Assembly (NCBI RefSeq): GCF_001613065.1
Contig: NZ_BDBQ01000082.1
Span: 1 to 64,000, forward strand
DNA: 64,000 nt
Reading direction: 5' to 3'
From: Nocardia miyunensis NBRC 108239
GTDB lineage: Bacteria > Actinomycetota > Actinomycetes > Mycobacteriales > Mycobacteriaceae
Below, in pieces: positions 34,142-43,229 of the stretch (its first letter is position 1; the number at the start of each line of letters is the position of its first letter). Under the pieces are notes generated by a model that saw only the letters and a list, made by a program, of their open reading frames with translations, did not search any database and had not been told where the DNA came from. The position numbers were made by a program, and so were the translations under genes.

Positions 34142-34603
34142 CTACTGCGGTTGCAACACCAGGATGGTGGTGGAGCCGTGTGCGATCAATTTGCCCGCGG
34201 CGTCGGTGATCCGACCCTCGGCGGTCGCGGTCCGGCGGCCCACGTGCACGGCCGTGGCTTCACAGGTCAGACGGCTGCCGTCCAGGGCGACCGAACGGAT
34301 GAAGTTCACCTTCAACTCCAGCGTCGTGTACGCCACGCCGTCGGCGAGGGTGGTGAAGACCGCACTGCCCATCGCGGTGTCCATCAGCGTCGCGAGCACC
34401 CCGCCGTGCACGGTGAACATGGCGTTGATCGTCGCCGGGTTCGGGTCCAGGTAGTACCGGGTGAAGCCGGGACCGGCACTCTCGAGCCGGATGCCGAGCG
34501 ACGCGCCGACCCCGAGCTTCTCCCGCAGGCCACGCTCGAAGACCTCGGTGAGTTCGCCGACCCGGCTCGCGGCCGTATCGGCCTGAATATCGGTGCTGGT
34601 CAT
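34142..34603 (-). CDS. PaaI-type hotdog thioesterase
   Basis: A 153-residue hotdog protein with FTVHGGVLATLMDTAMGSAV, the helix with the conserved His/Gly/Asp pattern, and the following TLELKVNFIRSV strand. It is a typical acyl-CoA or aryl-CoA thioesterase. GGGAGGAAG upstream supports the ATG at 34601-34603. It converges on operon 2 and is divergent from the P450 at 34714, so it is an independent unit that may release or recycle acyl thioesters. Confidence 0.87.
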   Translation of the reverse strand: MTSTDIQADTAASRVGELTEVFERGLREKLGVGASLGIRLESAGPGFTRYYLDPNPATINAMFTVHGGVLATLMDTAMGSAVFTTLADGVAYTTLELKVNFIRSVALDGSRLTCEATAVHVGRRTATAEGRITDAAGKLIAHGSTTILVLQPQ

Positions 34604-34713
34604 AGGTTCTTCCTCCCTGCCGAACGATACGCAGCCATTCGAACAGCGCTCGGTGAACTGCGCATGGCCTGCGCCCAGGCGATATCCAACTCCGATCGGG
34701 TGATCGGAACACG

Positions 34714-35973
34714 ATGCACGGCCGTCGCCGGACGCGCCCGGTCGGTAGCGTCGCGGCCGTGGCCGAGACGCTGGGCGCCGATTTCTTCGCCGATCCGCAG
34801 TCCTACTACCGGCGCTGGCGCGCCCGGGGGCCGGTGCACCGGGTGCGATTCCCGGACGGGACCGATCGCTGGGTGGTGATCGGTTATCCGGAAGCCCGTG
34901 TGGCACTGGTCGATTCGCGGTTGCGCAAGGATATCTTCGGCCTGGACGCGGTGGTCGGCGCCAAGCGCCCCGGCGCCCGCTCCGATCCGCGCACCCTGGC
35001 GCTGCTCTCGCACATGCTCAACAGCGACCCGCCCGAGCACACCCGCCTGCGCAGACTGGTCACCAAGGCGTTCACCGCCCGGCGGATCGCGCAGTTGCGG
35101 CCGCGGATCGAGCGGATCGCCGATGACCTGCTCGATGACCTGCGGGAGCGCGAACGGGCGGACCTGCTGACGGAATTCGCTGTGCCGCTGCCGATTACGG
35201 TGATCTGCGAGATGCTGGGAGTTGCCGTCACGGACCGGGACTCCTTCCGACGCTGGACCACCGATCTGGTCGGTGTGGTCGGCCGGGAGGAGCAGCGCCG
35301 CGAATCCACGGTGGCGATGACGTCGTTCCTGGGAGATCTGGTGCGGGACAAGATCACTCACCCCGAGGACGACCTGCTGTCCGCGCTCGCGCACACCACC
35401 GACGACGGCGATCGCCTCACCCCCGCCGAACTGGTGTCCATGTCCTTCCTGCTGCTGGTGGCGGGCTACGAGACGACCGTCAACCTGATCGGCAACGGCG
35501 CCTCGGCGCTGCTGCGCAATCCCGAGCGCATGGCCGAACTGCGTGCCGACCCCACCCTGGTCCCGGCCGCCGTCGAGGAGTTCCTGCGCTTCGACGGCCC
35601 GATCGATCTGTCCATGGCCCGCTACACCGCCGCGCCGATCACTCTGGGCGACACCGAGATTCCGGCCGGTGAGGTGGTCTACATCGCCCTGGCCGCCGCC
35701 AATCACGACCCGTCCCGATTCGCCCACCCGGACGTCCTGGACCCCGCCGCCGACCGCACCGGCCATCTCGCCTTCGGTCACGGCATCCACTTCTGCCTCG
35801 GCGCCCCGCTGGCCCGCCTGGAGGCCGCCACCGCCTTCACCGCACTGCTGCGGCGTTTCCCGGGATTGCGCCCCGATCCCGACGCCGCTCCCCCGCGCTG
35901 GCACGAGAGCACGCTGATCCGAGGACTCGTGGAACTGCCGGTCTTGTTGCACGACAGGCATATACGAGCCTGA
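34714..35973 (+). CDS. Cytochrome P450 (downstream of operon 2)
   Basis: A 419-residue class I P450. The I-helix reads VAGYETT, with Tyr where His or Asp is usual, the ExxR segment is EEFLRFDGP, and the haem loop FGHGIHFCLGAPLAR near residue 360 has the axial Cys. The ATG at 34714 is used; GTG at 34759 (AETLGADFF) is a plausible alternative that removes 15 residues. It faces the thioesterase gene divergently and ends before the double terminator at 36121. Its role in the operon-2 pathway is suggested only by position. Confidence 0.92.
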   Translation: MHGRRRTRPVGSVAAVAETLGADFFADPQSYYRRWRARGPVHRVRFPDGTDRWVVIGYPEARVALVDSRLRKDIFGLDAVVGAKRPGARSDPRTLALLSHMLNSDPPEHTRLRRLVTKAFTARRIAQLRPRIERIADDLLDDLRERERADLLTEFAVPLPITVICEMLGVAVTDRDSFRRWTTDLVGVVGREEQRRESTVAMTSFLGDLVRDKITHPEDDLLSALAHTTDDGDRLTPAELVSMSFLLLVAGYETTVNLIGNGASALLRNPERMAELRADPTLVPAAVEEFLRFDGPIDLSMARYTAAPITLGDTEIPAGEVVYIALAAANHDPSRFAHPDVLDPAADRTGHLAFGHGIHFCLGAPLARLEAATAFTALLRRFPGLRPDPDAAPPRWHESTLIRGLVELPVLLHDRHIRA

Positions 35974-36120
35974 GCTGCTCGCTGTCGAACGTACGAACGC
36001 GTCGCCGGGCGGCTGGTAATCGGCGATCATCGACGCACCTTCGACGGCACGCGCGGGACCGCGATCACTCGCCGGACTACCCGAGCGCACGACCCGGCGC
36101 ACATGAGCTCACACCGAGAA

Positions 36121-36145
36121 CCCCGCCCGGAATTTCCGGGCGGGG
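36121..36145. terminator. Hairpin 1 of a double terminator
   Basis: An 11-bp perfect stem (36121-36131 with 36135-36145) and a three-base loop. It lies between the P450 and the convergent secreted-protein gene and probably serves both strands. Confidence 0.75.
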
Positions 36146-36155
36146 CCTGGTGTCC

Positions 36156-36175
36156 CCCCGGCGTTCCCGCCGGGG
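36156..36175. terminator. Hairpin 2 of a double terminator
   Basis: CCCCGGCG (36156-36163) pairs with CGCCGGGG (36168-36175), four-base loop, followed by CGTTT on the plus strand. With hairpin 1 it forms a tandem terminator. Confidence 0.7.
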
Positions 36176-36182
36176 CGTTTAT

Positions 36183-36899
36183 CTACTTGGCCGGGGTGAA
36201 CGGCTGGTTGATCGTGGTGAAGTACTGGGCCGCGGCCGCGATCGCGACCGGGGCCGTCACCAGCAGCTGACCGGCCAGAGTGCCCAGCGCACCGACAGCG
36301 ATGATGCCGCCCAGGCAACCGACTGCGGCGGCCGGGATGAAGGCGCCGAACAGGCCGACGATGGCAGCGGCGGCCACGGTGGCGCCCGCGATACCGCCGA
36401 GCAGGCAGCCCACCGCGCCGCCGGTCAGGCCACCGACCAGGGTGCCGATCGTGGCGCCGGCCGAGATGGTGGTCACCATGCGGTTCCAGGCCGCCTGCTC
36501 ACGGTCGTAGGGGGTCTTCCACGGCGCGCTGTTCTCGTAGGGCAGCGCGACGGGCTTGTAGACCGCGTGCGCCAGGTCGAACTGCGGGGTCAGCGTCGCG
36601 GTGTGGTCGTGGATGTCGGCCGCGATCGGGAAGACGAAATCGTCCACGCGGAAAGACAATTCGGTGCCGGCCAGCACCGTGCCGTTGGCTGCCTTGATCT
36701 TGAAGACACCGTCCTGAGCGGTCATCGAGCCCGCGTCGGTGGAGATGATCGTCGCCTTCTGGGTGGTGGTGGCCTTGTAGTCGACCACATCGCTGTTTGC
36801 GGGCGTCGCGCCGGCCACGCCGGTCGTGACGGCCAGCGCCGAGACCAGAAGCGTCGCCGCCGCTGCGAATTTCCTCATCTTTTGTTGCTTTCTTCTCAT
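36183..36899 (-). CDS. Secreted Ala/Gly-rich protein
   Basis: A 238-residue protein with a Sec signal peptide (MRKFAAAATLLVSALAVTTG, cut near AGA-TPANS). A beta-rich middle part is followed, from about residue 145, by strongly hydrophobic Gly/Ala segments (GTLVGGLTGGAVGCLLGGIAG and beyond) that could insert in a membrane. I know similar Nocardia proteins only as uncharacterised secreted proteins. The start could be the ATG at 36878 (MRKF), since the seven residues before it are merely basic. It ends right at the double terminator. Confidence 0.75.
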   Translation of the reverse strand: MRRKQQKMRKFAAAATLLVSALAVTTGVAGATPANSDVVDYKATTTQKATIISTDAGSMTAQDGVFKIKAANGTVLAGTELSFRVDDFVFPIAADIHDHTATLTPQFDLAHAVYKPVALPYENSAPWKTPYDREQAAWNRMVTTISAGATIGTLVGGLTGGAVGCLLGGIAGATVAAAAIVGLFGAFIPAAAVGCLGGIIAVGALGTLAGQLLVTAPVAIAAAAQYFTTINQPFTPAK

Positions 36900-36987
36900 C
36901 GGTGTTCGGGTGGGTTCGGCGCGCGATTGCGCGCACGTCTGTGACGTCGGCGAACAGCCGATTGACGCGCTCGGGGATAGAGCGCTG

Positions 36988-37920
36988 TTACAGGTCGAGG
37001 GTGAGAACCCGCGAGCGCGCCCGGGAGACGCACAGCATCATGGTGTCGCCGCGCTCGCGCTCGTCCTCGCTCAGCACGCTGTCGCGATGTTCGATATCGC
37101 CGGACAGCACCGGGGTTTCGCAACTGCCGCAGGTGCCTTCGCGGCAGGAGGTGACGATCGGGATCCCGGCGGCCTCGAGCACGTCGGCGATCGACTGCCC
37201 GGGACCGACCCGGTAGGTGCCGCCGCTACCCGCGAGCCGCACCTCGAAGGCGCGATTCTCGCTGTGCGCCAACGCTTTCGGCGCGAAACGCTCCAGATGC
37301 ACCGGGACGTCCGAGGCCGTGCCCGCGTTCTCCACCGCCGTCAGCAGCGGTTCCGGGCCGCAGCAGTACACCGCGGCATCCCCGGCGTCGCCGAGGATGC
37401 GCTCGATCGGCAGCAGACCGTCCTCGTCCTGCGGCACCAGCATCACCCGGCCGCCGTAGCGGGCCAATTCGGCGGTGAAGGCCAGGTGCGCCCGGCTGCG
37501 CGCACCGTAGTACAGCGTCCACTCCGCACCCGCGGCCGCCGCGGCGGCGGCCATCGGCAACAGCGGAGTGATGCCGATACCGCCCGCGACGAAGACGTAC
37601 TTCGCCCCCTCGACGAGTTCGAAGTTGTTGCGCGGCAACGATACCCGCAGTTCCGAACCGGGCAGTGCGGTGTGGAACAGATGCTCCGAACCGCCACGAC
37701 CCGCCGGATCGCGCAGGATCCCGACTCGCCAGCACCGCGAGTCGGCGGGATCCCCGCACAGTGAGTACTGCCGCACGCCGTGCGGACCAACGCCGACGTC
37801 GATGTGCGCACCCGGCGACCAAACCGGGAGCCGCGCTCCATCGACGGCGGCGAGTTCGAGGCCGAACACGCCTTCGGCCTCGTCCGTGCGGGTCTGGACC
37901 CGCACTGCGAACTCCGTCAT
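36988..37920 (-). CDS. Phthalate-dioxygenase-reductase-type flavoprotein with [2Fe-2S]
   Basis: A 310-residue electron-transfer protein. An N-terminal FMN/FAD-binding barrel (RQYSLCGDP), an NAD(P)-binding domain (FVAGGIGITPLLPM, CCGPEPLL), and a C-terminal plant-type ferredoxin domain with CREGTCGSCETPVLSG and a later Cys (MMLCVSRAR) are in the usual order for this family. It passes electrons from NAD(P)H to an oxygenase. No oxygenase is directly beside it; the P450s and diiron desaturases of the window are possible partners. The ATG at 37918-37920 starts the conserved part, 21 codons inside the longest frame. Confidence 0.9.
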   Translation of the reverse strand: MTEFAVRVQTRTDEAEGVFGLELAAVDGARLPVWSPGAHIDVGVGPHGVRQYSLCGDPADSRCWRVGILRDPAGRGGSEHLFHTALPGSELRVSLPRNNFELVEGAKYVFVAGGIGITPLLPMAAAAAAAGAEWTLYYGARSRAHLAFTAELARYGGRVMLVPQDEDGLLPIERILGDAGDAAVYCCGPEPLLTAVENAGTASDVPVHLERFAPKALAHSENRAFEVRLAGSGGTYRVGPGQSIADVLEAAGIPIVTSCREGTCGSCETPVLSGDIEHRDSVLSEDERERGDTMMLCVSRARSRVLTLDL

Positions 37921-38066
37921 CCTTGTCCCCTCAGACCTGTCGTTCGTCGCCACTACCGTGGCCGAGACGGGCACCGGATGCACGATCGTTGCGCGGACTC
38001 TTCTAGACCGATCGGCGTTGACTATCGCCCCGCGTTGTCGAGACGAACCCGACCGACACTGAGCGC

Positions 38067-39227
38067 ATGACCCCTGTGACGGAATTGGTCGACAAGACCA
38101 GGGAGTTCGTTCGAGAGCATGTCATACCGATCGAGCGCGAAGTCGTGGTCGACGGCCGCGTGATGGACGACGCGCTGCGCCTGGACCTGCAGAAGAAGGC
38201 CAAGGCCGCGGGCGTCTTCGGGCCGCTGTCGGATATCCGGTACGGCGGTCTGGGGCTGGACACCCGGGCGCAGGCCGAGCTGCTGGAGGCCGCGGGCGCC
38301 AGTCTGATCGGCCCGCTCGCGGTGAACGCCTGGGCTCCCGACGACGGCAACATCCATCTACTCGCCCACGTCGCCGACCCCGAGCAGCGGGAACGTTATC
38401 TCGCGCCGCTGGCCTCGGGTGAGGTTCGCTCGGCGATCGCCATGACCGAACCGGCCCCCGGCGCCGGATCGGACCCGCGCATGCTGCGCACGGCGGCGGA
38501 GGAGACCGACGGCGGCTGGATCATCAACGGCGCCAAGCATTTCACCACGGGCGCCCAGGGCGCGGCGTTCGTCATCTGCGTGGCCACGACTCCGGACGGG
38601 CCGACCATGTTCCTGGTCGACCAGGACAATCCCGGACTGCGGGTGGGCCGCCGGATGCCGACGCTGGACCACAGCAGCGCCCCCGGCGGGCATTGCGAGG
38701 TGGAATTCGTCGACTGCGAGGTGCCCGACTCGGCGGTGCTCGGCACGGTCGGCCACGGGCTGGAACTGGCCGCGGTGCGCCTCGCGCCCTCCCGGCTGAC
38801 GTTCTGCATGAACTGGCTCGGCCTGGCGGTGCGGGCCCAGCAGCTGACTCTGGATCACGTGGTGCGCCGCACCTCCTTCGGCGCGCCGATCGCCGAACAC
38901 GGTCTGGCCCAGGGCCTGATCGCGGACAGCGAGATCGATATCGCCGCCGCGCGCGGCCTGATCCGAACCGCCGCCGCCACCATCGACGCCGAGGGCGCGG
39001 TGTCCGCGCAGGCCCGGCACGAGACCTCGATCGCGAAGACGTTCGTCTCCGAGGCGGTCTGGCGCGTGCTGGACCGGGCCGTGCAGCTGCACGGCGGGCT
39101 CGGCGTCTGCGAGGACCACCTGGTTGCCCGATTCCTGGTGGAGGCCAGGGCATTCCGCATCTACGAAGGCCCGTCCGAAGTGCTGCGGTGGTCGATCGCC
39201 CGCCGTGCCCTGCGCGGACCGCGCTGA
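38067..39227 (+). CDS. Acyl-CoA dehydrogenase
   Basis: A 386-residue acyl-CoA dehydrogenase. The FAD-binding AIAMTEPAPGAGSDP, the flavin-site helix region LHGGLGVCEDHLVARF, and the catalytic Glu region in IYEGPSEVLRWSIARR are clear. It would oxidise an acyl-CoA to the trans-2-enoyl form using FAD, or act on an unusual acyl thioester. It starts a plus-strand run with the DUF4442-type hotdog protein (17 bases downstream), a hydrolase and an importer. The divergent space to the reductase gene is 146 bases. Confidence 0.92.
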   Translation: MTPVTELVDKTREFVREHVIPIEREVVVDGRVMDDALRLDLQKKAKAAGVFGPLSDIRYGGLGLDTRAQAELLEAAGASLIGPLAVNAWAPDDGNIHLLAHVADPEQRERYLAPLASGEVRSAIAMTEPAPGAGSDPRMLRTAAEETDGGWIINGAKHFTTGAQGAAFVICVATTPDGPTMFLVDQDNPGLRVGRRMPTLDHSSAPGGHCEVEFVDCEVPDSAVLGTVGHGLELAAVRLAPSRLTFCMNWLGLAVRAQQLTLDHVVRRTSFGAPIAEHGLAQGLIADSEIDIAAARGLIRTAAATIDAEGAVSAQARHETSIAKTFVSEAVWRVLDRAVQLHGGLGVCEDHLVARFLVEARAFRIYEGPSEVLRWSIARRALRGPR

Positions 39228-39243
39228 CCCGAAGGAGGACATC

Positions 39244-39768
39244 ATGACCGCACGTGTGACCGGCGGATTCGCCGCCGCCTATCCCGAACTCGACCCGGCC
39301 GCAATCGATTACGAATATCTGCGCGCGGTATCGCAGGACATGGTGCCGTTCGGACGGCACGTGGGCACCCTGATCACCGAGGTCGGCCCGGAGCAGGCGG
39401 TGGTGGAGATCCCCGCCGTCGACCACGCCCGCAACCACATGGGCACCGTGCACGCCGGTGCGTTGTTCACCGCCGCCGATATCGCGGGTGCGGCGGCCTT
39501 CGTCGGCGCGGCCGCCGCCCGGCTGCACACCGTGGAGCGGCTGGTGCTGCGCGGCGGCGCCGCCTCCTACCGCAAACCGGCCGTGGGCCGCATCCGCGCG
39601 ATCGCGACGGTGGATCAGCGCGAGCTCGCCAACATCCTGGCCGCCGAGCGGTCCGAACGTTTCGAACTCGGCGGCAAGGCGCTGCTGCGTGACGACAACG
39701 ACGTGGTGGTCGCCAAATTCACCTTCGACTACGTCTGCGACGTCGTGCTGGGCGAGGACCGGTCATGA
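39244..39768 (+). CDS. Hotdog-fold protein (DUF4442-like)
   Basis: A 174-residue protein with the hotdog helix NHMGTVHAGALFTAADIAGA and then LVLRGGAASYRKPAVGRI. This is the DUF4442/YiiD pattern, related to thioesterases; no measured substrate is assumed. A strong AAGGAGG site lies just before the ATG at 39244. Its stop overlaps the hydrolase start (ATGA). It probably acts on acyl thioesters connected to the preceding dehydrogenase. Confidence 0.78.
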   Translation: MTARVTGGFAAAYPELDPAAIDYEYLRAVSQDMVPFGRHVGTLITEVGPEQAVVEIPAVDHARNHMGTVHAGALFTAADIAGAAAFVGAAAARLHTVERLVLRGGAASYRKPAVGRIRAIATVDQRELANILAAERSERFELGGKALLRDDNDVVVAKFTFDYVCDVVLGEDRS

Positions 39769-40670
39769 CCACCGCCACCCCCGAATCCCGTTCCGGCTTC
39801 GGCACATTGGAGTCCAGCACGGTGACCACCTCGGACGGGGTGGAGTTCACGCTGCGCTGGCTGCCCGCCGAACGCGCCGACGCGCCCGTGGTGCTGCTGC
39901 TGCCCGCCATGGCGATGAAGGCCAAGGCGTACTTCTTCTTCGCGAAAGCGCTTCACGCACAGGGCCTTTCGGTGGCGACCTGCGATCTGCGGGCGCAGGG
40001 CGAGGCCCGGCCGACACTCGGTGAGCACACCGACTTCGGCTATCGGGAGATGCTCGAGATCGACATGCCCGCCATCGTGGCCGCGGTGCAGGAGCGTTTC
40101 CCGGGCGGGCCGCTGCGGCTGTTCGGGCACAGCCTGGGCGGTCAGGTGGCGCTGCTGTTCGCCGCCGCCGAACCGGAGCGGGTCGCCGGGGTGGCCGTGA
40201 TCGGCACCGGCACCGTGTTCTGGTGGGCGTTCGGGATGCGGCGCTGGTTCGAGGCGCTGAGCCGGATCCAGTGGATCGGATTGGTGGCGCGGGTCAAGGG
40301 CCACTGGCCCGGCGGCGTGCTGATCCCGGCCCCGATGCCCGGCGGGGTCATGCGGGACTGGTCGCTGCACTCGCTGACCAGCTACTACCGCCCGCGCGGC
40401 ACCCGCCGCCGGTACAACACCCTGCTGGCCGCGATGCGGCTGCCGGTGCTGGCGATCTCGCTGTCGGAGGATCCGCTCGGCCCGAAATCCAATGTGGACT
40501 TCCTGGTTTCGCGGATGCCCTCGGCGCGGGTCACCCGGTGGCATCTGGACGAGCGTTCCGCCGTCGTGCACCGCGACCATTTCGCCTGGATCAAGGATTC
40601 CCCCGCGATCGCCGCCGGTGTGGCGCAGTGGATTTCGGCGGGCTCCGTGCCCGAGCCCGAGGAGCGGTAG
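39765..40670 (+). CDS. Alpha/beta-hydrolase (monoacylglycerol lipase-like)
   Basis: A 301-residue hydrolase with nucleophile GHSLGG (Ser near residue 124), acid in SEDPLGP and His in HRDHFAWI. There is no signal peptide. A polar insert around GRKG-like RRWFEALSR forms the lid region. It is coupled by ATGA to the hotdog gene and its stop is followed immediately by the GTG of the ABC ATPase. Hydrolysis of an acylglycerol or similar ester fits the Ugp-like importer context, but is inferred. Confidence 0.85.
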   Translation: MTTATPESRSGFGTLESSTVTTSDGVEFTLRWLPAERADAPVVLLLPAMAMKAKAYFFFAKALHAQGLSVATCDLRAQGEARPTLGEHTDFGYREMLEIDMPAIVAAVQERFPGGPLRLFGHSLGGQVALLFAAAEPERVAGVAVIGTGTVFWWAFGMRRWFEALSRIQWIGLVARVKGHWPGGVLIPAPMPGGVMRDWSLHSLTSYYRPRGTRRRYNTLLAAMRLPVLAISLSEDPLGPKSNVDFLVSRMPSARVTRWHLDERSAVVHRDHFAWIKDSPAIAAGVAQWISAGSVPEPEER

Positions 40671-41825
40671 GTGGCCGGACTACGCCTCGAGGCGGTTTCC
40701 AAACGGTTCGGCGGAACACACGCCGTGCACGAGGTGAGCCTCGATATCGCCGACGGTGAATTCCTGGTGCTGCTGGGTCCCAGCGGCTGCGGCAAGTCGA
40801 CGCTGCTGCGCATGATCGCGGGACTGGAGGAACCCAGCTCCGGGCGAATCCTGCTGGACGGCAACGACATCACCGACGCTCCCGCGCAACGCCGGGATCT
40901 GGCGATGGTGTTCCAGAGCTACGCGCTGTACCCGCATCTGACGGTGGCGCAGAACATCGCCTTCCCGCTGCGGGCGCGTCGCCGACGACGCGCGCGGATC
41001 CGCGAACAGGTCGCCGCGGTCGCCGCGACGTTGCAACTGGACGAGTTGCTGGGCCGCCGCCCGGCCGCGCTGTCCGGCGGCCAGCGACAGCGAGTCGCGT
41101 TGGCGCGAGCCATGGTTCGCGATCCGGGCGCGTTCCTGATGGACGAGCCGCTGTCGAATCTGGACGCCAAACTGCGCAGCGCCACCCGCGCCGAGCTGAT
41201 AGCGCTGCATCGGCGCCTCGGCGCGACGTTCCTCTACGTCACCCACGATCAGGTGGAGGCGATGACGATGGCCACCCGGATCGCGCTGCTCAACGCGGGC
41301 CGGGTGGAACAGGTTGGCGCGCCCGAGGAGCTCTACGACCGGCCCCGATCGGTTTTCGTGGCCGGTTTCCTGGGTTCGCCGCCGATGAATCTGTTCCCCG
41401 CCGTGGTGCGCGAACGCGACGGCCGACTGCGAGTGATCGCCGAGGGAATAGACGCCGCTCTCGATATCGTCGCCGACCATTCGGAACGCGACGCCGGTTA
41501 TATCGCAGAACACGAGGTCCTCGCCGGTATCCGCCCGGAACATCTGCGTCTGGAACCCGGCAGCGCCGATATCCGCGGAACAGTCAGCATGGTCGAGAAT
41601 CTGGGCAGCGAAGAGCTGGTCCATTTCTCGATCGGCGAGCAGTCCCTGTGCGTACGGGTGCCACGCCCGGCCGGTGTCTCGGTCGGCGACCGCATCGGCG
41701 CGACCGTCGCGCCCGAGCGGGTGCACCTGTTCGATCCCGAGTCCGGGTTGCGGCTGCGTTGGCAGGAGCCGCAGCCGACGATCCACGCCGCGCACGACGA
41801 TCGACCCGTCGTGCCGGTCCCCTGA
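40671..41825 (+). CDS. ABC importer ATPase, UgpC/MsmK type
   Basis: A 384-residue ATP-binding subunit with Walker A GPSGCGKST, signature LSGGQRQRVALARAM, Walker B FLMDEPLSNLD, H-loop THDQ and a long C-terminal regulatory (OB/TOBE) domain of about 130 residues, as in carbohydrate and glycerol-3-phosphate importers. It energises the permeases at 44077 and 45023. The GTG at 40671 follows the hydrolase stop directly. Such ATPases often serve several binding proteins. Confidence 0.93.
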   Translation: MAGLRLEAVSKRFGGTHAVHEVSLDIADGEFLVLLGPSGCGKSTLLRMIAGLEEPSSGRILLDGNDITDAPAQRRDLAMVFQSYALYPHLTVAQNIAFPLRARRRRRARIREQVAAVAATLQLDELLGRRPAALSGGQRQRVALARAMVRDPGAFLMDEPLSNLDAKLRSATRAELIALHRRLGATFLYVTHDQVEAMTMATRIALLNAGRVEQVGAPEELYDRPRSVFVAGFLGSPPMNLFPAVVRERDGRLRVIAEGIDAALDIVADHSERDAGYIAEHEVLAGIRPEHLRLEPGSADIRGTVSMVENLGSEELVHFSIGEQSLCVRVPRPAGVSVGDRIGATVAPERVHLFDPESGLRLRWQEPQPTIHAAHDDRPVVPVP

Positions 41826-41852
41826 GCTCCGCCACTCGATGAGGAGAAAACC

Positions 41853-43229
41853 GTGAAACGCACCATGCCCCTGCTGGGCCTGGTACTCGCCTGCACCATG
41901 GCGCTGAGCGCCTGCGGTGGTATCGGCGGCACCAGCGAATCCGCCACCGCGACGAACGTCGCGCAGATCCCGGAACTGAAACCGGATCAGCAGGTGTCGA
42001 TCGTTTTCGAGTCCTACAATTACGGCCTCGCCGGATCGTGGACCAATACCTTCAACGCGCTGATCGCCGAATTCTCCAAGCAGCACCCGAATATCAAGGT
42101 CACCGCCCAGAAGCCGCAGGGCAACAGCCCCAACCCGGCCACCGACACCATCTCCAGCATCCAGAACCAGATGGCCGCCGGTACACCGCCTGACGTCGCC
42201 CAATTAGGTTTCAGCGACCTGGATTTCACCATCCACAAGCTGGGCGCCGAACCACTGGACAAGTTGGTCGGCAAGCAGGCGGTACAGGCCGAATTCGACG
42301 GGCCGAAGTACCCGTACGCGCCGCGCGCCCGGACCCTGGACGACTGGGACGGCCACACCTACGGCGTGCCGTTCGTGTTCTCTACCCCGGTGCTGTACTA
42401 CAACGCCTCGCTGTTCCAGCAGGCCGGCCTGGATCCGGCCAAGCCGCCGACCACCTGGCAGCAGGTCGCCGACGCCGCCCGCGCCATCGTGGACAAGACC
42501 GGCAAGGGCGGTGTCTACATCGACTGCCTGACCAAGACCGCGAAGGACTGGTGCTTCCAGTCCATGGTGCGTTCCAACGGCGGCCGGGTGATCTCCCAGG
42601 ACCGCAAGAAGCTGACCTACGCCGACGCTCCCGCCGTCCAGGTGGCCCAGCTGGGGCAGCAGCTGGTGAGCAGCGGCGAGATGCCCAAACTGGATCAGAA
42701 GCAGGGTTACGAGGGCTTCGCGCGCGGTGACGTCGGGATGATCCTGGAGACCAGTTCGGTCCAGGGCGTGTTCGAGAGCGGCGCGAAGAACAAGTGGTCG
42801 TTGCAGTCCGCGGCGATGCCCAGCTTCGACGGCAAGCCGACCGTGCCCACCAATTCCGGTGCGGGACTGCACATCCTGTCCAAAGACCCGGCCAAGCAGC
42901 GCGCTTCCTGGGAGCTGCTCGAGTTCCTCACCAGCCCGCAGGCGTACGCCCTGATCGCCAAGGGCATCGGTTACCTGCCGCTGCGCACCGGCCTGCTCGA
43001 CGACCCCGACGGCCTGAAGACCTGGGCACAGCAGAAGCCGCTGCTCGCCCCGAACGTCGCCCAGCTGGACCGGATGGAGCCGTGGGTGTCCATGCCCGGC
43101 AACAGTTATCTCCAGGTCCGCGACGGCATGATGGACGCCGTCGAATCGATCGTCTTCCAGGGCAAGGATGCCCAGTCCACCCTCACCGCCGCCCAGAACG
43201 CGGGCGCCCAGCTGCTGGCCGCCTCATGA
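41853..43229 (+). CDS. ABC solute-binding lipoprotein, UgpB type
   Basis: A 458-residue binding protein. The signal MKRTMPLLGLVLACTMALSAC ends in a lipobox (LSAC), so it should be lipid-anchored outside the membrane. The body has the two-lobe pattern of sugar-type binding proteins, with VFESYNYGLAGSWTNTFNAL early and FLTSPQAYALIAKGIGYLP late. The mycobacterial relative UgpB binds glycerophosphocholine. Its stop overlaps the metallophosphoesterase start (ATGA), which links the substrate to phosphodiester cleavage. Confidence 0.9.
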   Translation: MKRTMPLLGLVLACTMALSACGGIGGTSESATATNVAQIPELKPDQQVSIVFESYNYGLAGSWTNTFNALIAEFSKQHPNIKVTAQKPQGNSPNPATDTISSIQNQMAAGTPPDVAQLGFSDLDFTIHKLGAEPLDKLVGKQAVQAEFDGPKYPYAPRARTLDDWDGHTYGVPFVFSTPVLYYNASLFQQAGLDPAKPPTTWQQVADAARAIVDKTGKGGVYIDCLTKTAKDWCFQSMVRSNGGRVISQDRKKLTYADAPAVQVAQLGQQLVSSGEMPKLDQKQGYEGFARGDVGMILETSSVQGVFESGAKNKWSLQSAAMPSFDGKPTVPTNSGAGLHILSKDPAKQRASWELLEFLTSPQAYALIAKGIGYLPLRTGLLDDPDGLKTWAQQKPLLAPNVAQLDRMEPWVSMPGNSYLQVRDGMMDAVESIVFQGKDAQSTLTAAQNAGAQLLAAS

